Assembly: GCF_009720725.1 (NCBI RefSeq) | Contig: NZ_WNKT01000001.1 | Location: 1 to 64,000 of the forward strand | From: Allochromatium palmeri | GTDB taxonomy: Bacteria > Pseudomonadota > Gammaproteobacteria > Chromatiales > Chromatiaceae | Reading direction: 5' to 3' | DNA: 64,000 nucleotides | Shown: piece after piece, positions 54,888-63,511 of the stretch | How positions within the stretch are numbered: the first letter of the stretch is position 1 | Layout: every line of letters starts with the position of its first letter | The notes under the pieces: model-generated | The model's input: the letters and a program-made list of their open reading frames with translations, nothing else | Told to the model about the DNA's origin: nothing | The model's database searches: none | Program-made: the position numbers and the translations under genes

Positions 54888-54893
54888 TATGAT
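54888..54893 (+). promoter_or_regulatory. Candidate -10 element for a small RNA
   Basis: TATGAT in a locally AT-rich stretch (54875-54905) within the bcp-methyltransferase gap. No convincing -35 is present, so activity would rely on the -10 or an activator. The same bases could serve bcp on the other strand. Confidence 0.3.
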
Positions 54894-54899
54894 GAAATA

Positions 54900-55002
54900 C
54901 TTCAAAACCATCCAACGCACGATCCCCAGGGTGGGGTGGCACTGAGCAGCAAGCCCTTGGGCCGCACGACGGTTACACACCCTGTCGTTGCGGCCATTTT
55001 TT
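54900..55002 (+). ncRNA. Candidate small RNA with intrinsic terminator
   Basis: A region of about 100 bases bounded by a -10-like TATGAT and a strong terminator, lying in the 321-base gap between bcp and the methyltransferase gene, both on the minus strand. No plus-strand gene exists that could need this terminator. It contains CCCAGGGTGGGG, and the ends are approximate. An 18-codon ORF (ATG 54889 to TGA 54945) overlaps it without a ribosome binding site. No Rfam family recognised. The rest of the gap (55003-55080) shows nothing clear. Confidence 0.4.
54960..55002 (+). terminator. Strong intrinsic terminator (plus strand)
   Basis: GGCCGCA-CGAC-GG (54960-54972) pairs with CC-T-GTCG-T-TGCGGCC (54981-54995) over 13 bp with two single-base bulges, then A and T6. 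It lacks a U-tract on the minus strand, so it is directional. Confidence 0.8.
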
Positions 55003-55080
55003 AGTCCGCCACGCCAGTTTGACCGACGTCCACGCGAGTCCTCGCATCCACGGATTCAGTCCCAACACGACGTCCCTGGC

Positions 55081-55671
55081 TCAATCGCGTCGTGCCAGAG
55101 CCACGGTGTAGTGCGCGCCCTGCTTGAGCTTGTCGTAGTTGCCGAAAACCTCGGTGAGATTGCGCTTCATATACTGGCGCAGTCCGTTGATGGTGACCAG
55201 ATAGAGCCGACCGCCGGGATTTAGCCGTGCGTGCGCGTCATGCAGCAGGATCGCCAGCAGTTCCTTGCCGACCTTGGCCGGGACGTTGCTCGCAATCAGG
55301 TCGAAGCGCCGCTCGGGTTCGACGTGGTCGAAACCATTGCTCAGACGCGCTTCGGCGTTATCGAGCCGGTTGAGACGGGCATTGCGGTTGGCATAGTCGA
55401 CAGCGACGAAGTCCTTGTCGACCAGGAGCGTGCGCCCTTGGGGAGCCAGCGCGGCCAGGGTCAGACCGATCGGACCATAGCCGCAGCCGAGATCCAGACA
55501 GTCATCGCTTGGCTCGATGTGCAGATAGTCGAGCAGCAAGCGCGTCCCCTCGTCGATTTCACGCGGCGAGAACAGCCCCCAGGTGCTACGCAATTCGAGG
55601 GTACGGCCGCCGAGTTGGGTCGAGAACTGGATATCGCGGCGCAGCGCGGTGAGTTGTTCGGGAGTCAGCAT
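55081..55671 (-). CDS. Small class I methyltransferase (RsmC-like MTS domain)
   Basis: 196 residues from the ATG at 55671. The SAM-binding motif DLGCGYGPIGLTLAAL and the catalytic SNVPAKVG (an NPPY-like motif) place it in the MTS family with RsmC/RlmG-type base N-methyltransferases. It matches only the catalytic C-terminal half of RsmC; such short versions are common. The substrate is probably rRNA but is not established. The 252-base gap to hypC upstream holds no recognisable gene; a GC-rich stretch near 55705-55737 (GCAAAGGTGCGAAGGGCGCC) resembles dispersed intergenic sequence. Confidence 0.8.
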   Translation of the reverse strand: MLTPEQLTALRRDIQFSTQLGGRTLELRSTWGLFSPREIDEGTRLLLDYLHIEPSDDCLDLGCGYGPIGLTLAALAPQGRTLLVDKDFVAVDYANRNARLNRLDNAEARLSNGFDHVEPERRFDLIASNVPAKVGKELLAILLHDAHARLNPGGRLYLVTINGLRQYMKRNLTEVFGNYDKLKQGAHYTVALARRD

Positions 55672-55923
55672 GGTGTTGTCGTTCCGGGCAAAAAGCGTGG
55701 ATTGAACCGCAAAGGTGCGAAGGGCGCCAAGAAAAATGCGCGGGCTTGTGAGCTCAAGGCGATTTCCGAGCAAGAATCGACTTGTCGTCGGATGCGATGA
55801 GCAGAGCGCATTGCCTCAGTCGCGACCGGTCCATTGTCCGTTTGTACCTAATCCAGTTGAGTCGGCGCCTGGATCGTAGTCCAATGCTCTGGTTCAAGGT
55901 CCACAGTGTTCCAGGAGTCCATC

Positions 55924-56196
55924 ATGTGTCTCGCCATCCCGGCCCGTGTCACCCATGTCACCCGCATCGACCCCGCTATCGATACCGCGATCGTCGATCT
56001 GGGCGGGGTCTCGCGCGAGGTTTCCATCGCGCTGGTTCCGGAGGCGGAGGTCGGCGACTATGTCCTGGTCCACGTCGGCTATGCGCTCAACCGCATCAGC
56101 GAAGAAGAAGCCCAGGAGACACTGCGGCTCATGGCCGAGATGGCGCGCCTGCTCGACGAGGAATCCGGCGTGGCTGACGCCGCCAGACCGGCATGA
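55924..56196 (+). CDS. hypC: Hydrogenase maturation chaperone HypC
   Basis: 90 residues beginning MCLAIPARV; the N-terminal Cys2 (after Met removal) is essential for Fe(CN)2CO transfer. AGGAG lies 6 bases upstream of the ATG at 55924. The DLGGVSREVSIALVPEAEVGDYVLVHVG barrel motif is complete. It partners HypD and the hydrogenase large subunit precursor. Overlaps hypD by four bases. Confidence 0.96.
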   Translation: MCLAIPARVTHVTRIDPAIDTAIVDLGGVSREVSIALVPEAEVGDYVLVHVGYALNRISEEEAQETLRLMAEMARLLDEESGVADAARPA

Positions 56197-57320
56197 AATA
56201 CGTCGACGAATTCCGCGACCAGCAGCTCGCGCGTCAACTGGCCGCCGCCATCGCCGCCGAGGTCGATCCTGGGCGCGACTACCGTCTGATGGAGTTCTGC
56301 GGCGGACACACGCACGCTATCTTCCGCTATGGCGTCCAGCAGCTGATGCCTCCCAATCTGCGCTTCGTCCATGGTCCGGGCTGTCCGGTGTGCGTGCTGC
56401 CGATGGCGCGGCTCGATCAGGCCATCGCCATGACGCGCGAACATGGCGTCACGCTCTGCACCTATGGCGACCTGATGCGGGTGCCGGCGAGCGGGCGTCA
56501 GACGCTGCTCAAGGCCAAGGCCGCCGGCGCCGACGTGCGGATGATCTACTCGACCCAGGATGTGCTGCGGATTGCACGCACTGAACCCGAGCGTCAGGTC
56601 GTCTTTCTGGCCATCGGCTTCGAGACCACCACCCCGCCCACGGCGGTCGCCATCCTCCAGGCACGCGCCGAAGGGCTGAAGAATTTGTCCATCCTCTGCA
56701 ATCACGTTCTCACACCGCCCGCTCTGCGCGCCATCCTCGCGACCGCTGGACCCGAGGGCGTGCAACTCGACGGTATCCTGGGGCCATCGCATGTCAGTAC
56801 GGTCATCGGCACTCAGCCCTACGCCTTCGTGCCGCGTGAGTTCGGCGTGCCCGTGGTGATCGCCGGCTTCGAGCCGCTCGACGTCATGCAGTCGGCGCTG
56901 ATGCTGGTGCGTCAGATCAATACCGGTCGCTGTGAGGTCGAAAACCAGTACAGCCGCGCCGTCGATGAGCACGGCAATGCTCGGGCGCTCGAACTCATGG
57001 CGCGCGTCTTCGTCACCCGTCCGAGTTTCGAGTGGCGTGGACTCGGCTTCCTGCCCGAGAGCGCGCTGGCGCTCGGCGAGGACTATGCCGACCTGGACGC
57101 CGAGCGCCGCTTTCCGGTCAGGATCGAAGCGAGCCATGAGATCAAGGGTTGCGAATGCCCGGCCATCCTGCGCGGTCTCAAGGAGCCGACCGAGTGCAAG
57201 CTCTTCGGCACGGTCTGCACGCCCGACAACCCCATGGGCGCCTGCATGGTCTCGTCCGAGGGTGCCTGCGCGGCCTACTGGAGCCATCGAACGCACACGC
57301 CACATTCAGGACGCCATTGA
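56193..57320 (+). CDS. hypD: Hydrogenase Fe-cyanide scaffold protein HypD
   Basis: 375 residues. Conserved motifs: MEFCGGHTHAIFRYG (Cys of the Fe site), HGPGCPVCVLPMARLD, IGFETTTPPTA, and the C-terminal [4Fe-4S] cysteines in KGCECPAILRGLKEPTECKLFG and CTPDNPMGACMVSSEGAC. It assembles the Fe(CN)2CO unit with HypC and HypE. Its start overlaps hypC and its TGA shares one base with the hypE ATG. Confidence 0.96.
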   Translation: MKYVDEFRDQQLARQLAAAIAAEVDPGRDYRLMEFCGGHTHAIFRYGVQQLMPPNLRFVHGPGCPVCVLPMARLDQAIAMTREHGVTLCTYGDLMRVPASGRQTLLKAKAAGADVRMIYSTQDVLRIARTEPERQVVFLAIGFETTTPPTAVAILQARAEGLKNLSILCNHVLTPPALRAILATAGPEGVQLDGILGPSHVSTVIGTQPYAFVPREFGVPVVIAGFEPLDVMQSALMLVRQINTGRCEVENQYSRAVDEHGNARALELMARVFVTRPSFEWRGLGFLPESALALGEDYADLDAERRFPVRIEASHEIKGCECPAILRGLKEPTECKLFGTVCTPDNPMGACMVSSEGACAAYWSHRTHTPHSGRH

Positions 57321-58366
57321 TGACAGCCAAATCACGCTTTTCCGCCCGGCTGGATCTCGAACAGGGGCGGGTCGACATGAGCCACGGCGCTGGCGGACGC
57401 GCCATGGCCCAGCTCATCGACGAGCTGTTCAGACAGGCGCTCGACAACGAATGGCTGGCCCAGGGCAACGATCAGGCGCTGTTCAGTGTCCCGCCCGGCC
57501 GGCTGGTGATGAGCACTGACGGGCATGTGGTCTCGCCGCTGTTCTTTCCGGGCGGAGATATCGGATCGCTGGCCGTGCATGGCACGATCAACGATGTCGC
57601 CATGTCGGGCGCGCGCCCGCTACATCTGGCGGCTGGCTTCATTCTGGAGGAAGGCTTTCCGCTGGCCGATCTGGCGCGCATCGTCGCGAGTCTGGCGCAG
57701 GCGGCGCGCGAGGCGGGCGTCACCGTCGTGACCGGCGACACCAAGGTCGTCGAGCGTGGTAAAGGGGATGGCGTCTTCATCACCACGACCGGGATCGGCG
57801 TGGTCCCAGAGGGCGTCTCAATTTCGGGTGATCGCGCGCGCCCGGGTGATGCCATCCTGGTCAACGGTCACATCGGCGACCACGGCATCGCCATCCTGTC
57901 GCAACGTGAGAACCTCGGCTTCGACACCGTGATTCAATCGGACTCAGCCGCACTGCATGGCCTGGTTGCCGATATGATCGCCGCCGTGCCCGACATCCAT
58001 TGTCTGCGCGACCCGACCCGTGGCGGTCTGGCCACCACGCTCAACGAACTGGCTCAGCAGTCGGGCGTCGGTTTGCGCGTGCGCGAAACCGACATCCCGG
58101 TGCGTGAGGCGGTCTCAGCCGCCTGCGAGCTGCTCGGACTCGACCCCGTCTATGTTGCCAACGAGGGCAAGCTGGTGGCGATCTGTCCAGCCGAAGCGGC
58201 TGAGACCCTGCTGGCGGTCATGCGCCGCCATCCGCTGGGCGCGCACGCCGCCATCATCGGCGAGGTCGTCGAGGATCCGCTCGGCTTTGTCCAGATGCAG
58301 ACCCGTTTCGGCGGCGAGCGTCTACTCGACTGGCTCGCCGGCGAGCAGCTGCCGCGCATCTGCTGA
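57320..58366 (+). CDS. hypE: Hydrogenase cyanide-forming protein HypE
   Basis: 348 residues from the ATG at 57320, fixed by the overlap with the hypD stop. PurM-like ATPase with MSHGAGGRAMAQLIDELF, VVTGDTKVVERG and DPTRGGLATTLNEL. The C-terminus is PRIC, whose terminal Cys is carbamoylated by HypF and dehydrated to thiocyanate. hypB, hypF and hydrogenase structural genes are not in the window; hypA is at 16489. Confidence 0.96.
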   Translation: MTAKSRFSARLDLEQGRVDMSHGAGGRAMAQLIDELFRQALDNEWLAQGNDQALFSVPPGRLVMSTDGHVVSPLFFPGGDIGSLAVHGTINDVAMSGARPLHLAAGFILEEGFPLADLARIVASLAQAAREAGVTVVTGDTKVVERGKGDGVFITTTGIGVVPEGVSISGDRARPGDAILVNGHIGDHGIAILSQRENLGFDTVIQSDSAALHGLVADMIAAVPDIHCLRDPTRGGLATTLNELAQQSGVGLRVRETDIPVREAVSAACELLGLDPVYVANEGKLVAICPAEAAETLLAVMRRHPLGAHAAIIGEVVEDPLGFVQMQTRFGGERLLDWLAGEQLPRIC

Positions 58367-58376
58367 CCTCAGCCGC

Positions 58377-58763
58377 TCACACGGCCTCGGATTCGTCCAG
58401 CGTCTCAGCCATCGCGTCTTCGTCGGCGACGACGGGCTCGTGATCCGGCTGGGACTGAGCGACAGCCAGGACGGTCTCGCGACCGCGATCGTCAGTGCGG
58501 CGGAAATGATCGATCAGCGCCAGCTCCGGATCGGAGAACGGCCCTCGATCGTCGAGGCACAGCAGATAGGTCGGCGTGACGGTTCCCAGGGCCACGGACA
58601 ACTCATGCGCCTCTTCGAGCCCCATCCGGCGGATGCCCTGCTCGTAGTTGCTGATCCGCGACTTGGACAGGGAGTCGGTGCGGGCTGAAAGATCGGCAAG
58701 ACTGAGCTTTTGCTCATGCCGGGCCGAGCGCAGACGCTGGCCGATACGTTTTGTTAGGTCCAT
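58377..58763 (-). CDS. XRE-family helix-turn-helix regulator
   Basis: 128 residues from the ATG at 58763. The N-terminal HTH_3 domain (about 3-63) has the typical RIGQRLRSARHEQKLSLADL and SKSRISNYEQGIRRMGLEEA. The C-terminal half (65-128) is acidic and not recognised. It resembles P22 c2/Cro-type repressors by fold only; no phage genes lie nearby. It converges with hypE after 10 bases. Target unknown. Confidence 0.8.
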   Translation of the reverse strand: MDLTKRIGQRLRSARHEQKLSLADLSARTDSLSKSRISNYEQGIRRMGLEEAHELSVALGTVTPTYLLCLDDRGPFSDPELALIDHFRRTDDRGRETVLAVAQSQPDHEPVVADEDAMAETLDESEAV

Positions 58764-58954
58764 GGTGATCTTGATGTTATGCAAGACGGTCTCGTTGTGG
58801 TGATTCTAGGTTGATGAGTGCAAACGATGTCCGCCCACCCAACGCGCGAGCGGGATACACATCCTTGGTGTGGAAACGGATACATCGACAACCATCCGGC
58901 ACGAGCGTATTCAACACCCGTGCACGTTGGCTTGGATCAGCCTTCCGGGGCGCG

Positions 58955-59956
58955 TCAGCCCAATAGGGCGTCTTCCCATTCGGTGTCGCCGGCGGTCTGT
59001 GGCTGCGGTGGCGGCGGCGGTTCGACGAGACGATCGGCAAAGGCACGATCGAGCGTCTTGATGAAACATTTGGTCTGCGGGGAGAGGAATTTACCACGTC
59101 GCTGCACGATGCCGTAACTGCGTCGTGGAAAATACTGCCCGATCGGGATACGGCCCAGGTTTTCCTCGCCCGTGAGACAGACGTCGGTGACGATCGAGAT
59201 GCCAAGCCCCAGCTCGACATACTTCTTGATCACCTCCCAACCGCCGGCTTCCATGGTGACGTGATAGCCGAGATTGTGCTGCTTGAACACCAGATCAACC
59301 ATGCGCCAGGTGCTCAGATGGCGCGGCGGTAGGATCAGGCCATAGGGCGCGATCTCTTCCAGCGTCACACTTTCCTTCTCAGCCAGCGGATGATCGAGCG
59401 GCGTGATCAGGGTCGGCTCATAGGTCACGAACGGCCGATAGGTGATGTCGTCCGGGATCTCCAGCATCGACCCCACCGCCAGATCGGCTTCATCCGCGCG
59501 CAGCATCGCCAGACCGTCACGGCCGGTGACATTGTGCAGCTTCAGCTCGATCCCCGGATACTGCTCGACGAACGCCTGGATCGGCTCGGGCAGGATATAG
59601 AGGATAGTCGACTCGCCGGCGGCGATGTTCAGCACCCCCTGATCCACGCGCCCGGACTGGGTGGCGAAGGCTTCATGAAGCTTGTCCATGCCCTCGACCA
59701 GCGGCTCGGCCATCTGGAACAGCAGGTCGCCTTCGGGTGTGAGCTTGATCTTGGGTCCACGACGCTCGAAGAGCACAGTTCCGAACTCGCGCTCAAGCGC
59801 CTGGATCTGAAGCGACACGGTTGGTTGGCTAAGAAAGATCTTTTCGGCGGCCGCACTCACGCTTCCGGTACGCGCCGCATGACAAAAAGCACGCAACTGC
59901 TTGAGTCTGTTTTGTTTGTAATGAATCTGGGAGCCTGAACCCACGGTCATACCCAT
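58955..59956 (-). CDS. LysR-type regulator, CysB-like
   Basis: 333 residues. The N-terminal winged helix (about 17-75: LKQLRAFCHAARTGSVSAAA; LSQPTVSLQIQALEREFGTV) is followed by a LysR substrate domain (~100-300), ending in an unusual PPPPPQPQ run. The CysB-like overall pattern suggests sulfur- or thiol-linked effectors, but the ligand is not readable. It starts in an AT-rich stretch (59957-60074) that probably holds its promoter. ATG codons at 59956 and 59950 are both possible. The 191 bases between this gene and the XRE gene (58764-58954) show nothing clear. Confidence 0.85.
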   Translation of the reverse strand: MGMTVGSGSQIHYKQNRLKQLRAFCHAARTGSVSAAAEKIFLSQPTVSLQIQALEREFGTVLFERRGPKIKLTPEGDLLFQMAEPLVEGMDKLHEAFATQSGRVDQGVLNIAAGESTILYILPEPIQAFVEQYPGIELKLHNVTGRDGLAMLRADEADLAVGSMLEIPDDITYRPFVTYEPTLITPLDHPLAEKESVTLEEIAPYGLILPPRHLSTWRMVDLVFKQHNLGYHVTMEAGGWEVIKKYVELGLGISIVTDVCLTGEENLGRIPIGQYFPRRSYGIVQRRGKFLSPQTKCFIKTLDRAFADRLVEPPPPPQPQTAGDTEWEDALLG

Positions 59957-60074
59957 CTTTTGCCGTCTAATAAGAATTGATGGTATACCACAAGGTTCAT
60001 TGACAAAAGCAATATCACCATCCTTGGCGTAAAAAATCCAGTCGTTTGCGCGTGTTTTGTGACGCTCTTCACAC

Positions 60075-61241
60075 TTAGTGTTCGTCGAGTTGACTCAAGA
60101 TGTTACGTGCGACCTGACGCTGGGTTGCGTCGCCTTCCTCCAGCACCTGATAGAGCATCTGACGCGCGGCAAAATCGCTGCCGAGATCGCGCAACTGGTT
60201 GGCGCGGCGGATCTTGTCTTCGACCGGATCCGTTGGCGAGGCGGATGGTTCAGCCGTTGCGGGCGAGGTCGCTTGCGCTGTCTGGGGCGTGGGCGTCTTG
60301 GCGGCCAGCGCGTCCTCGGCATCGATCAGATCCAGCTCGGCCTCCATCTCAGCGTCGGTCATGGGGTGCCAGCGATCCCGATCATCGAAGCCGGGCGACA
60401 GCTCACGGCCGACATCGACGTCACCGGCGCTTGGTGCGCCTGGCAGCGGTTTGGGCGCCGCGCCGGCCGGCGGCCCATCGGGCGTGTCATCCGCGGCGCG
60501 CCGGTCCTTGAGCATCAGTCTGGAGAGCAGGATGCCCAGTTCGAACAGCAGCCACATCGGCACCGCCAGCAGCGTCTGCGAGATCATGTCGGGCGGAGTC
60601 AGGAACATGCCGATCACGAAGGCCGCGACGATCACATAGGGCCGCTTGTGTGCCAGACCCTCGGGCGTCACCACGCCGATGGCGACCAGCAGGATGGTGG
60701 CGATCGGGATCTCGAAGGCGATGCCGAAGGCAAAGAACAGCGTCAGCACGAAATCCAGATAGGCCGAAATATCGGTCATCATCGCCACGCCCTCTGGCGT
60801 GGTCCCCGACAGGAAGGCGAACACCAGCGGGAAGACGACGTAATAGGCAAAGAGCATCCCCAGATAGAACAGGAGGATGCTGGAGATCAGCAGCGGGATC
60901 GCCAACCGTTTCTCGTGCTGATAGAGACCGGGCGCCACGAAGGCCCAGAGCTGATAGAGCAGATAGGGCATCGACAGGAACATCGCCGCGATCAGCGCCA
61001 GCTTGAACGGCGTCAGAAAGGGCGAGGCCACCTGGGTGGCGATCATGGTGTTGCCTTCGGGCAACTGCGCCAGCAGCGGTGCGGCCACATAGGCATAGAG
61101 ATCGTTGGCGAACGGAAACAGCACCAGCACCATCACGCCGATGGCGATCAGCATGCGGATCAGGCGATCGCGCAACTCGACCAGGTGCGAGATGAAGGGC
61201 TGTTCAGCGCCCGGATCGTCGGACGGCATCGTAAGAGACAT
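60075..61241 (-). CDS. tatC: Twin-arginine translocase subunit TatC with long C-terminal extension
   Basis: 388 residues from the ATG at 61241, against about 250 for normal TatC. Residues 1-248 are a complete six-helix TatC (HLVELRDRLIRMLIAIGVMV, FVAPGLYQHEKRLAIPL, GIAFEIPIATILL, TPPDMISQTLLAVPMWLLFE). Residues ~250-335 are low-complexity, acidic and proline-rich. Residues ~341-386 (DKIRRANQLRDLGSDFAARQ followed by MLYQVLEEGDATQRQVARN) resemble the C-terminal helical repeat of FimV. tatA and tatB, which usually precede tatC after hisE, are missing: hisE ends 34 bases upstream. Confidence 0.9.
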   Translation of the reverse strand: MSLTMPSDDPGAEQPFISHLVELRDRLIRMLIAIGVMVLVLFPFANDLYAYVAAPLLAQLPEGNTMIATQVASPFLTPFKLALIAAMFLSMPYLLYQLWAFVAPGLYQHEKRLAIPLLISSILLFYLGMLFAYYVVFPLVFAFLSGTTPEGVAMMTDISAYLDFVLTLFFAFGIAFEIPIATILLVAIGVVTPEGLAHKRPYVIVAAFVIGMFLTPPDMISQTLLAVPMWLLFELGILLSRLMLKDRRAADDTPDGPPAGAAPKPLPGAPSAGDVDVGRELSPGFDDRDRWHPMTDAEMEAELDLIDAEDALAAKTPTPQTAQATSPATAEPSASPTDPVEDKIRRANQLRDLGSDFAARQMLYQVLEEGDATQRQVARNILSQLDEH

Positions 61242-61275
61242 GGTTCGAACCCCGAATTGAGCGGATCGCTCGGAT

Positions 61276-61593
61276 TCAGCCCTGACGGCTGGCCTTCTCT
61301 GCAAGTCCCGATAGACCAAAGCGCCGATCCAGCTCGTCGAGCACCTGACGCGGCCCCAGTCCCTGTTGCGCGAGCAGCACCAGGGTATGGAACCAGAGAT
61401 CGGCGATCTCATAGACGAGCTTGTCAGGCGCTCCGTCCTTGGCGGCCATCACGGTCTCGGTGGCCTCTTCGCCGACTTTTTTGAGGATGGCGTCGAGTCC
61501 CTTGGCATAGAGTTTGGCGACATAGGACGAGTCCGGGTCAGCGTCCTTGCGTGACTCCAGCACCTCGGCGAGTCGTTCGAGTACATCGTTCAT
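61276..61593 (-). CDS. hisE: Phosphoribosyl-ATP pyrophosphatase
   Basis: 105 residues, free-standing HisE. The MazG-like helices carry the metal-binding pattern [17 protein letters not shown] and [14 protein letters not shown]. It hydrolyses phosphoribosyl-ATP to phosphoribosyl-AMP, step two of histidine synthesis. It lies between hisI (18 bases upstream) and tatC on the same strand. Confidence 0.95.
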   Translation of the reverse strand: MNDVLERLAEVLESRKDADPDSSYVAKLYAKGLDAILKKVGEEATETVMAAKDGAPDKLVYEIADLWFHTLVLLAQQGLGPRQVLDELDRRFGLSGLAEKASRQG

Positions 61594-61611
61594 GTGCTGT
61601 TATCCTGACTG

Positions 61612-62019
61612 TTACGGCGAACCGCGATAGATGGCGGCTGGATCCTTGAGTACGGGCGCGACCTCGACCCAGTCGCCGGCGGCATCCAGGGCGCGGTAGA
61701 AGCAGTCGTGGCGTCCGGTATGACAGGCGATGCCGCCCTTCTGCTCGACCTCCAGCAGCACCACGTCGGCATCGCAGTCGAGTCGGATGGCGTGAACCAC
61801 CTGCTGGTGGCCCGACTCCTCGCCCTTGTGCCACAGACGTGCGCGTGAGCGCGACCAGTAGACCGCGTGCCCGGTCTCGCGCGTCAGACGCAGTGCCTCG
61901 CGATTCATCCAGGCCAGCATGAGTACGCTACCGGTTCCATGCTCCTGAGCAATGGCCGGCACCAGACCGTCCGGTCCCCAGGCGATGGCATCGAGCCAGG
62001 CGTCATCGGTCGTTGTCAT
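61612..62019 (-). CDS. hisI: Phosphoribosyl-AMP cyclohydrolase
   Basis: 135 residues. Signatures: [20 protein letters not shown], the zinc/magnesium site [15 protein letters not shown] and [11 protein letters not shown]. It opens the adenine ring of phosphoribosyl-AMP. Its start overlaps the hisA stop by four bases. Confidence 0.95.
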   Translation of the reverse strand: MTTTDDAWLDAIAWGPDGLVPAIAQEHGTGSVLMLAWMNREALRLTRETGHAVYWSRSRARLWHKGEESGHQQVVHAIRLDCDADVVLLEVEQKGGIACHTGRHDCFYRALDAAGDWVEVAPVLKDPAAIYRGSP

Positions 62020-62759
62020 GGGGTTTCAGCTCCACTCAGCCTATCGGCCAGACGCTGTCCTTCAGCGAAGTCGAGCGTCCCCTCGTAGATGGCGCGCCCG
62101 GTGATGGCCGCTTCGATGCCGCCCGCCTCGCAGAGCGCGCGGATGTCGTCGATGGTGGTGATGCCGCCAGAGGCGACGACCGGGATGCGAATCGCTGCGG
62201 CCAGGGCGTGCGTGGCCTCGATATTGGGGCCGGAGAGCATCCCGTCGCGCCCGATGTCGGTATAGACGATGGCCGTTACGCCGTCGTCCTCGAAACGACG
62301 CGCCAGCTCGTCGACCCGATGCTCGGTGATCTCAGCCCAGCCGTTGATGGCGACCTGACCGTCCTTGGCATCCAGCCCGACCATGATGTGCCCCGGAAAG
62401 GCGCGGCAGGCGCGGGCGACGAATTCAGGCTCCTTGACCGCCTGGGTGCCGATGATGCAATAGCGCACCCCGACCTTGAGATAGGCTTCGATGGTGGCCT
62501 CGTCACGAATGCCGCCGCCGACCTGGAGCGGCAGCTCAGGATAGGCCGCCGCAATACCGCGAATGGCCGCGCCATTGACCGGCTCGCCGGCAAAGGCGCC
62601 ATTGAGGTCGACCAGATGCAGCCGGCGGGCGCCCTCACGCACCCAGCGTCCGGCCATCTCGACCGGATCGTCGGCGAACACGGTCTCGTCGTCCATGCGG
62701 CCCTGACGCAGCCGCACGCAGCGGCCATCCTTCAAATCGATCGCGGGAATCAGCAGCAC
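62016..62759 (-). CDS. hisA: ProFAR isomerase HisA
   Basis: 247 residues. A (beta-alpha)8 barrel with the opening [19 protein letters not shown] (catalytic Asp8), [44 protein letters not shown] (second Asp) and [13 protein letters not shown]. It isomerises ProFAR to PRFAR in histidine synthesis. The gap of 60 bases upstream is too small for hisH, and the overlap with hisI excludes hisF. Confidence 0.95.
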   Translation of the reverse strand: MLLIPAIDLKDGRCVRLRQGRMDDETVFADDPVEMAGRWVREGARRLHLVDLNGAFAGEPVNGAAIRGIAAAYPELPLQVGGGIRDEATIEAYLKVGVRYCIIGTQAVKEPEFVARACRAFPGHIMVGLDAKDGQVAINGWAEITEHRVDELARRFEDDGVTAIVYTDIGRDGMLSGPNIEATHALAAAIRIPVVASGGITTIDDIRALCEAGGIEAAITGRAIYEGTLDFAEGQRLADRLSGAETP

Positions 62760-62819
62760 CGGATTGCTCTCTTGCTGTATGTCTGTGAGATGTCGAATGA
62801 ACGGCTCAGTGGCGGCACT

Positions 62820-63431
62820 TTAGAGTGCGCCCTTGGTCGAGGGTGTGATGCCAGCCATGCGTGGGTCCGGCTCGACGGCCATCCGCAGCGCGCGCCCGAA
62901 GGCTTTGAAGATGGTCTCGGCCTGATGATGCGCGTTGACGCCGCGCAGATTGTCGATGTGCAGCGTCATCCCGGCATGATTGACCAGCCCCTGGAAAAAT
63001 TCCTGGAACAGATCGACATCAAAGGCGCCGATCTGGGCGCGGGTGAAGGTGACGCCATAGACCAGCCCCGGCCGCCCCGAGAGATCGATCACCACGCGCG
63101 ACAGCGCCTCGTCGAGCGGCACATAGGCGTGGCCATAGCGGCGGATGCCTTTTTTGTCGCCAAGTGCTTTGGCCAGCGCCTGACCGAGGGTGATGCCCAG
63201 ATCCTCGACCGTGTGATGATCGTCGATATGTCGGTCGCCCACGGCCTCGATGTCGAGATCGATCAGACCGTGGCGTGCCACCTGATCGAGCATGTGCTCC
63301 AGGAAGGGCACGCCGGTCTTGAAGGACGCCTGACCCTGGCCGTCCAGGTTCAGACTGACGCGGATCTGGGTTTCGAGCGTGTTGCGCTCGACTTGGACGC
63401 GGCGGGATTGAGCGGATGTATCCTGTGACAT
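62820..63431 (-). CDS. hisB: Imidazoleglycerol-phosphate dehydratase
   Basis: 203 residues from the ATG at 63431. The two manganese-binding motifs DDHHTVED and [17 protein letters not shown] are present, as are [16 protein letters not shown] and [19 protein letters not shown]. It is the monofunctional dehydratase, without the phosphatase domain fused in E. coli. First his gene of the minus-strand run hisB-hisA-hisI-hisE. Confidence 0.95.
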   Translation of the reverse strand: MSQDTSAQSRRVQVERNTLETQIRVSLNLDGQGQASFKTGVPFLEHMLDQVARHGLIDLDIEAVGDRHIDDHHTVEDLGITLGQALAKALGDKKGIRRYGHAYVPLDEALSRVVIDLSGRPGLVYGVTFTRAQIGAFDVDLFQEFFQGLVNHAGMTLHIDNLRGVNAHHQAETIFKAFGRALRMAVEPDPRMAGITPSTKGAL

Positions 63432-63511
63432 GGCGAGACTGTGGTCGTATGCAACGCACCCAAGCGGTGCGCGCTGAAAGCAAGCATTAAACCACAGCCT
63501 CGCGCTGGATC

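Noticed and set aside
54889-54945. 18-codon ORF near the bcp gap as a leader peptide
   Set aside because: No Shine-Dalgarno sequence, and its start overlaps the -10-like element, so a transcript beginning there would not contain the start codon.
55700-55740. GCAAAGGTGCGAAGGGCGCC-type segment as a mobile element end
   Set aside because: No matching inverted end, no target duplication and no transposase nearby; at most a dispersed intergenic sequence.
60078-61484. 468-codon open frame opposite tatC
   Set aside because: Antisense to TatC; rich in His/Gln/Asp/Arg with no hydrophobic or catalytic pattern.
62013-63428. 471-codon frame spanning hisA and hisB on the plus strand
   Set aside because: It crosses two well-supported minus-strand his genes; a compositional artefact.
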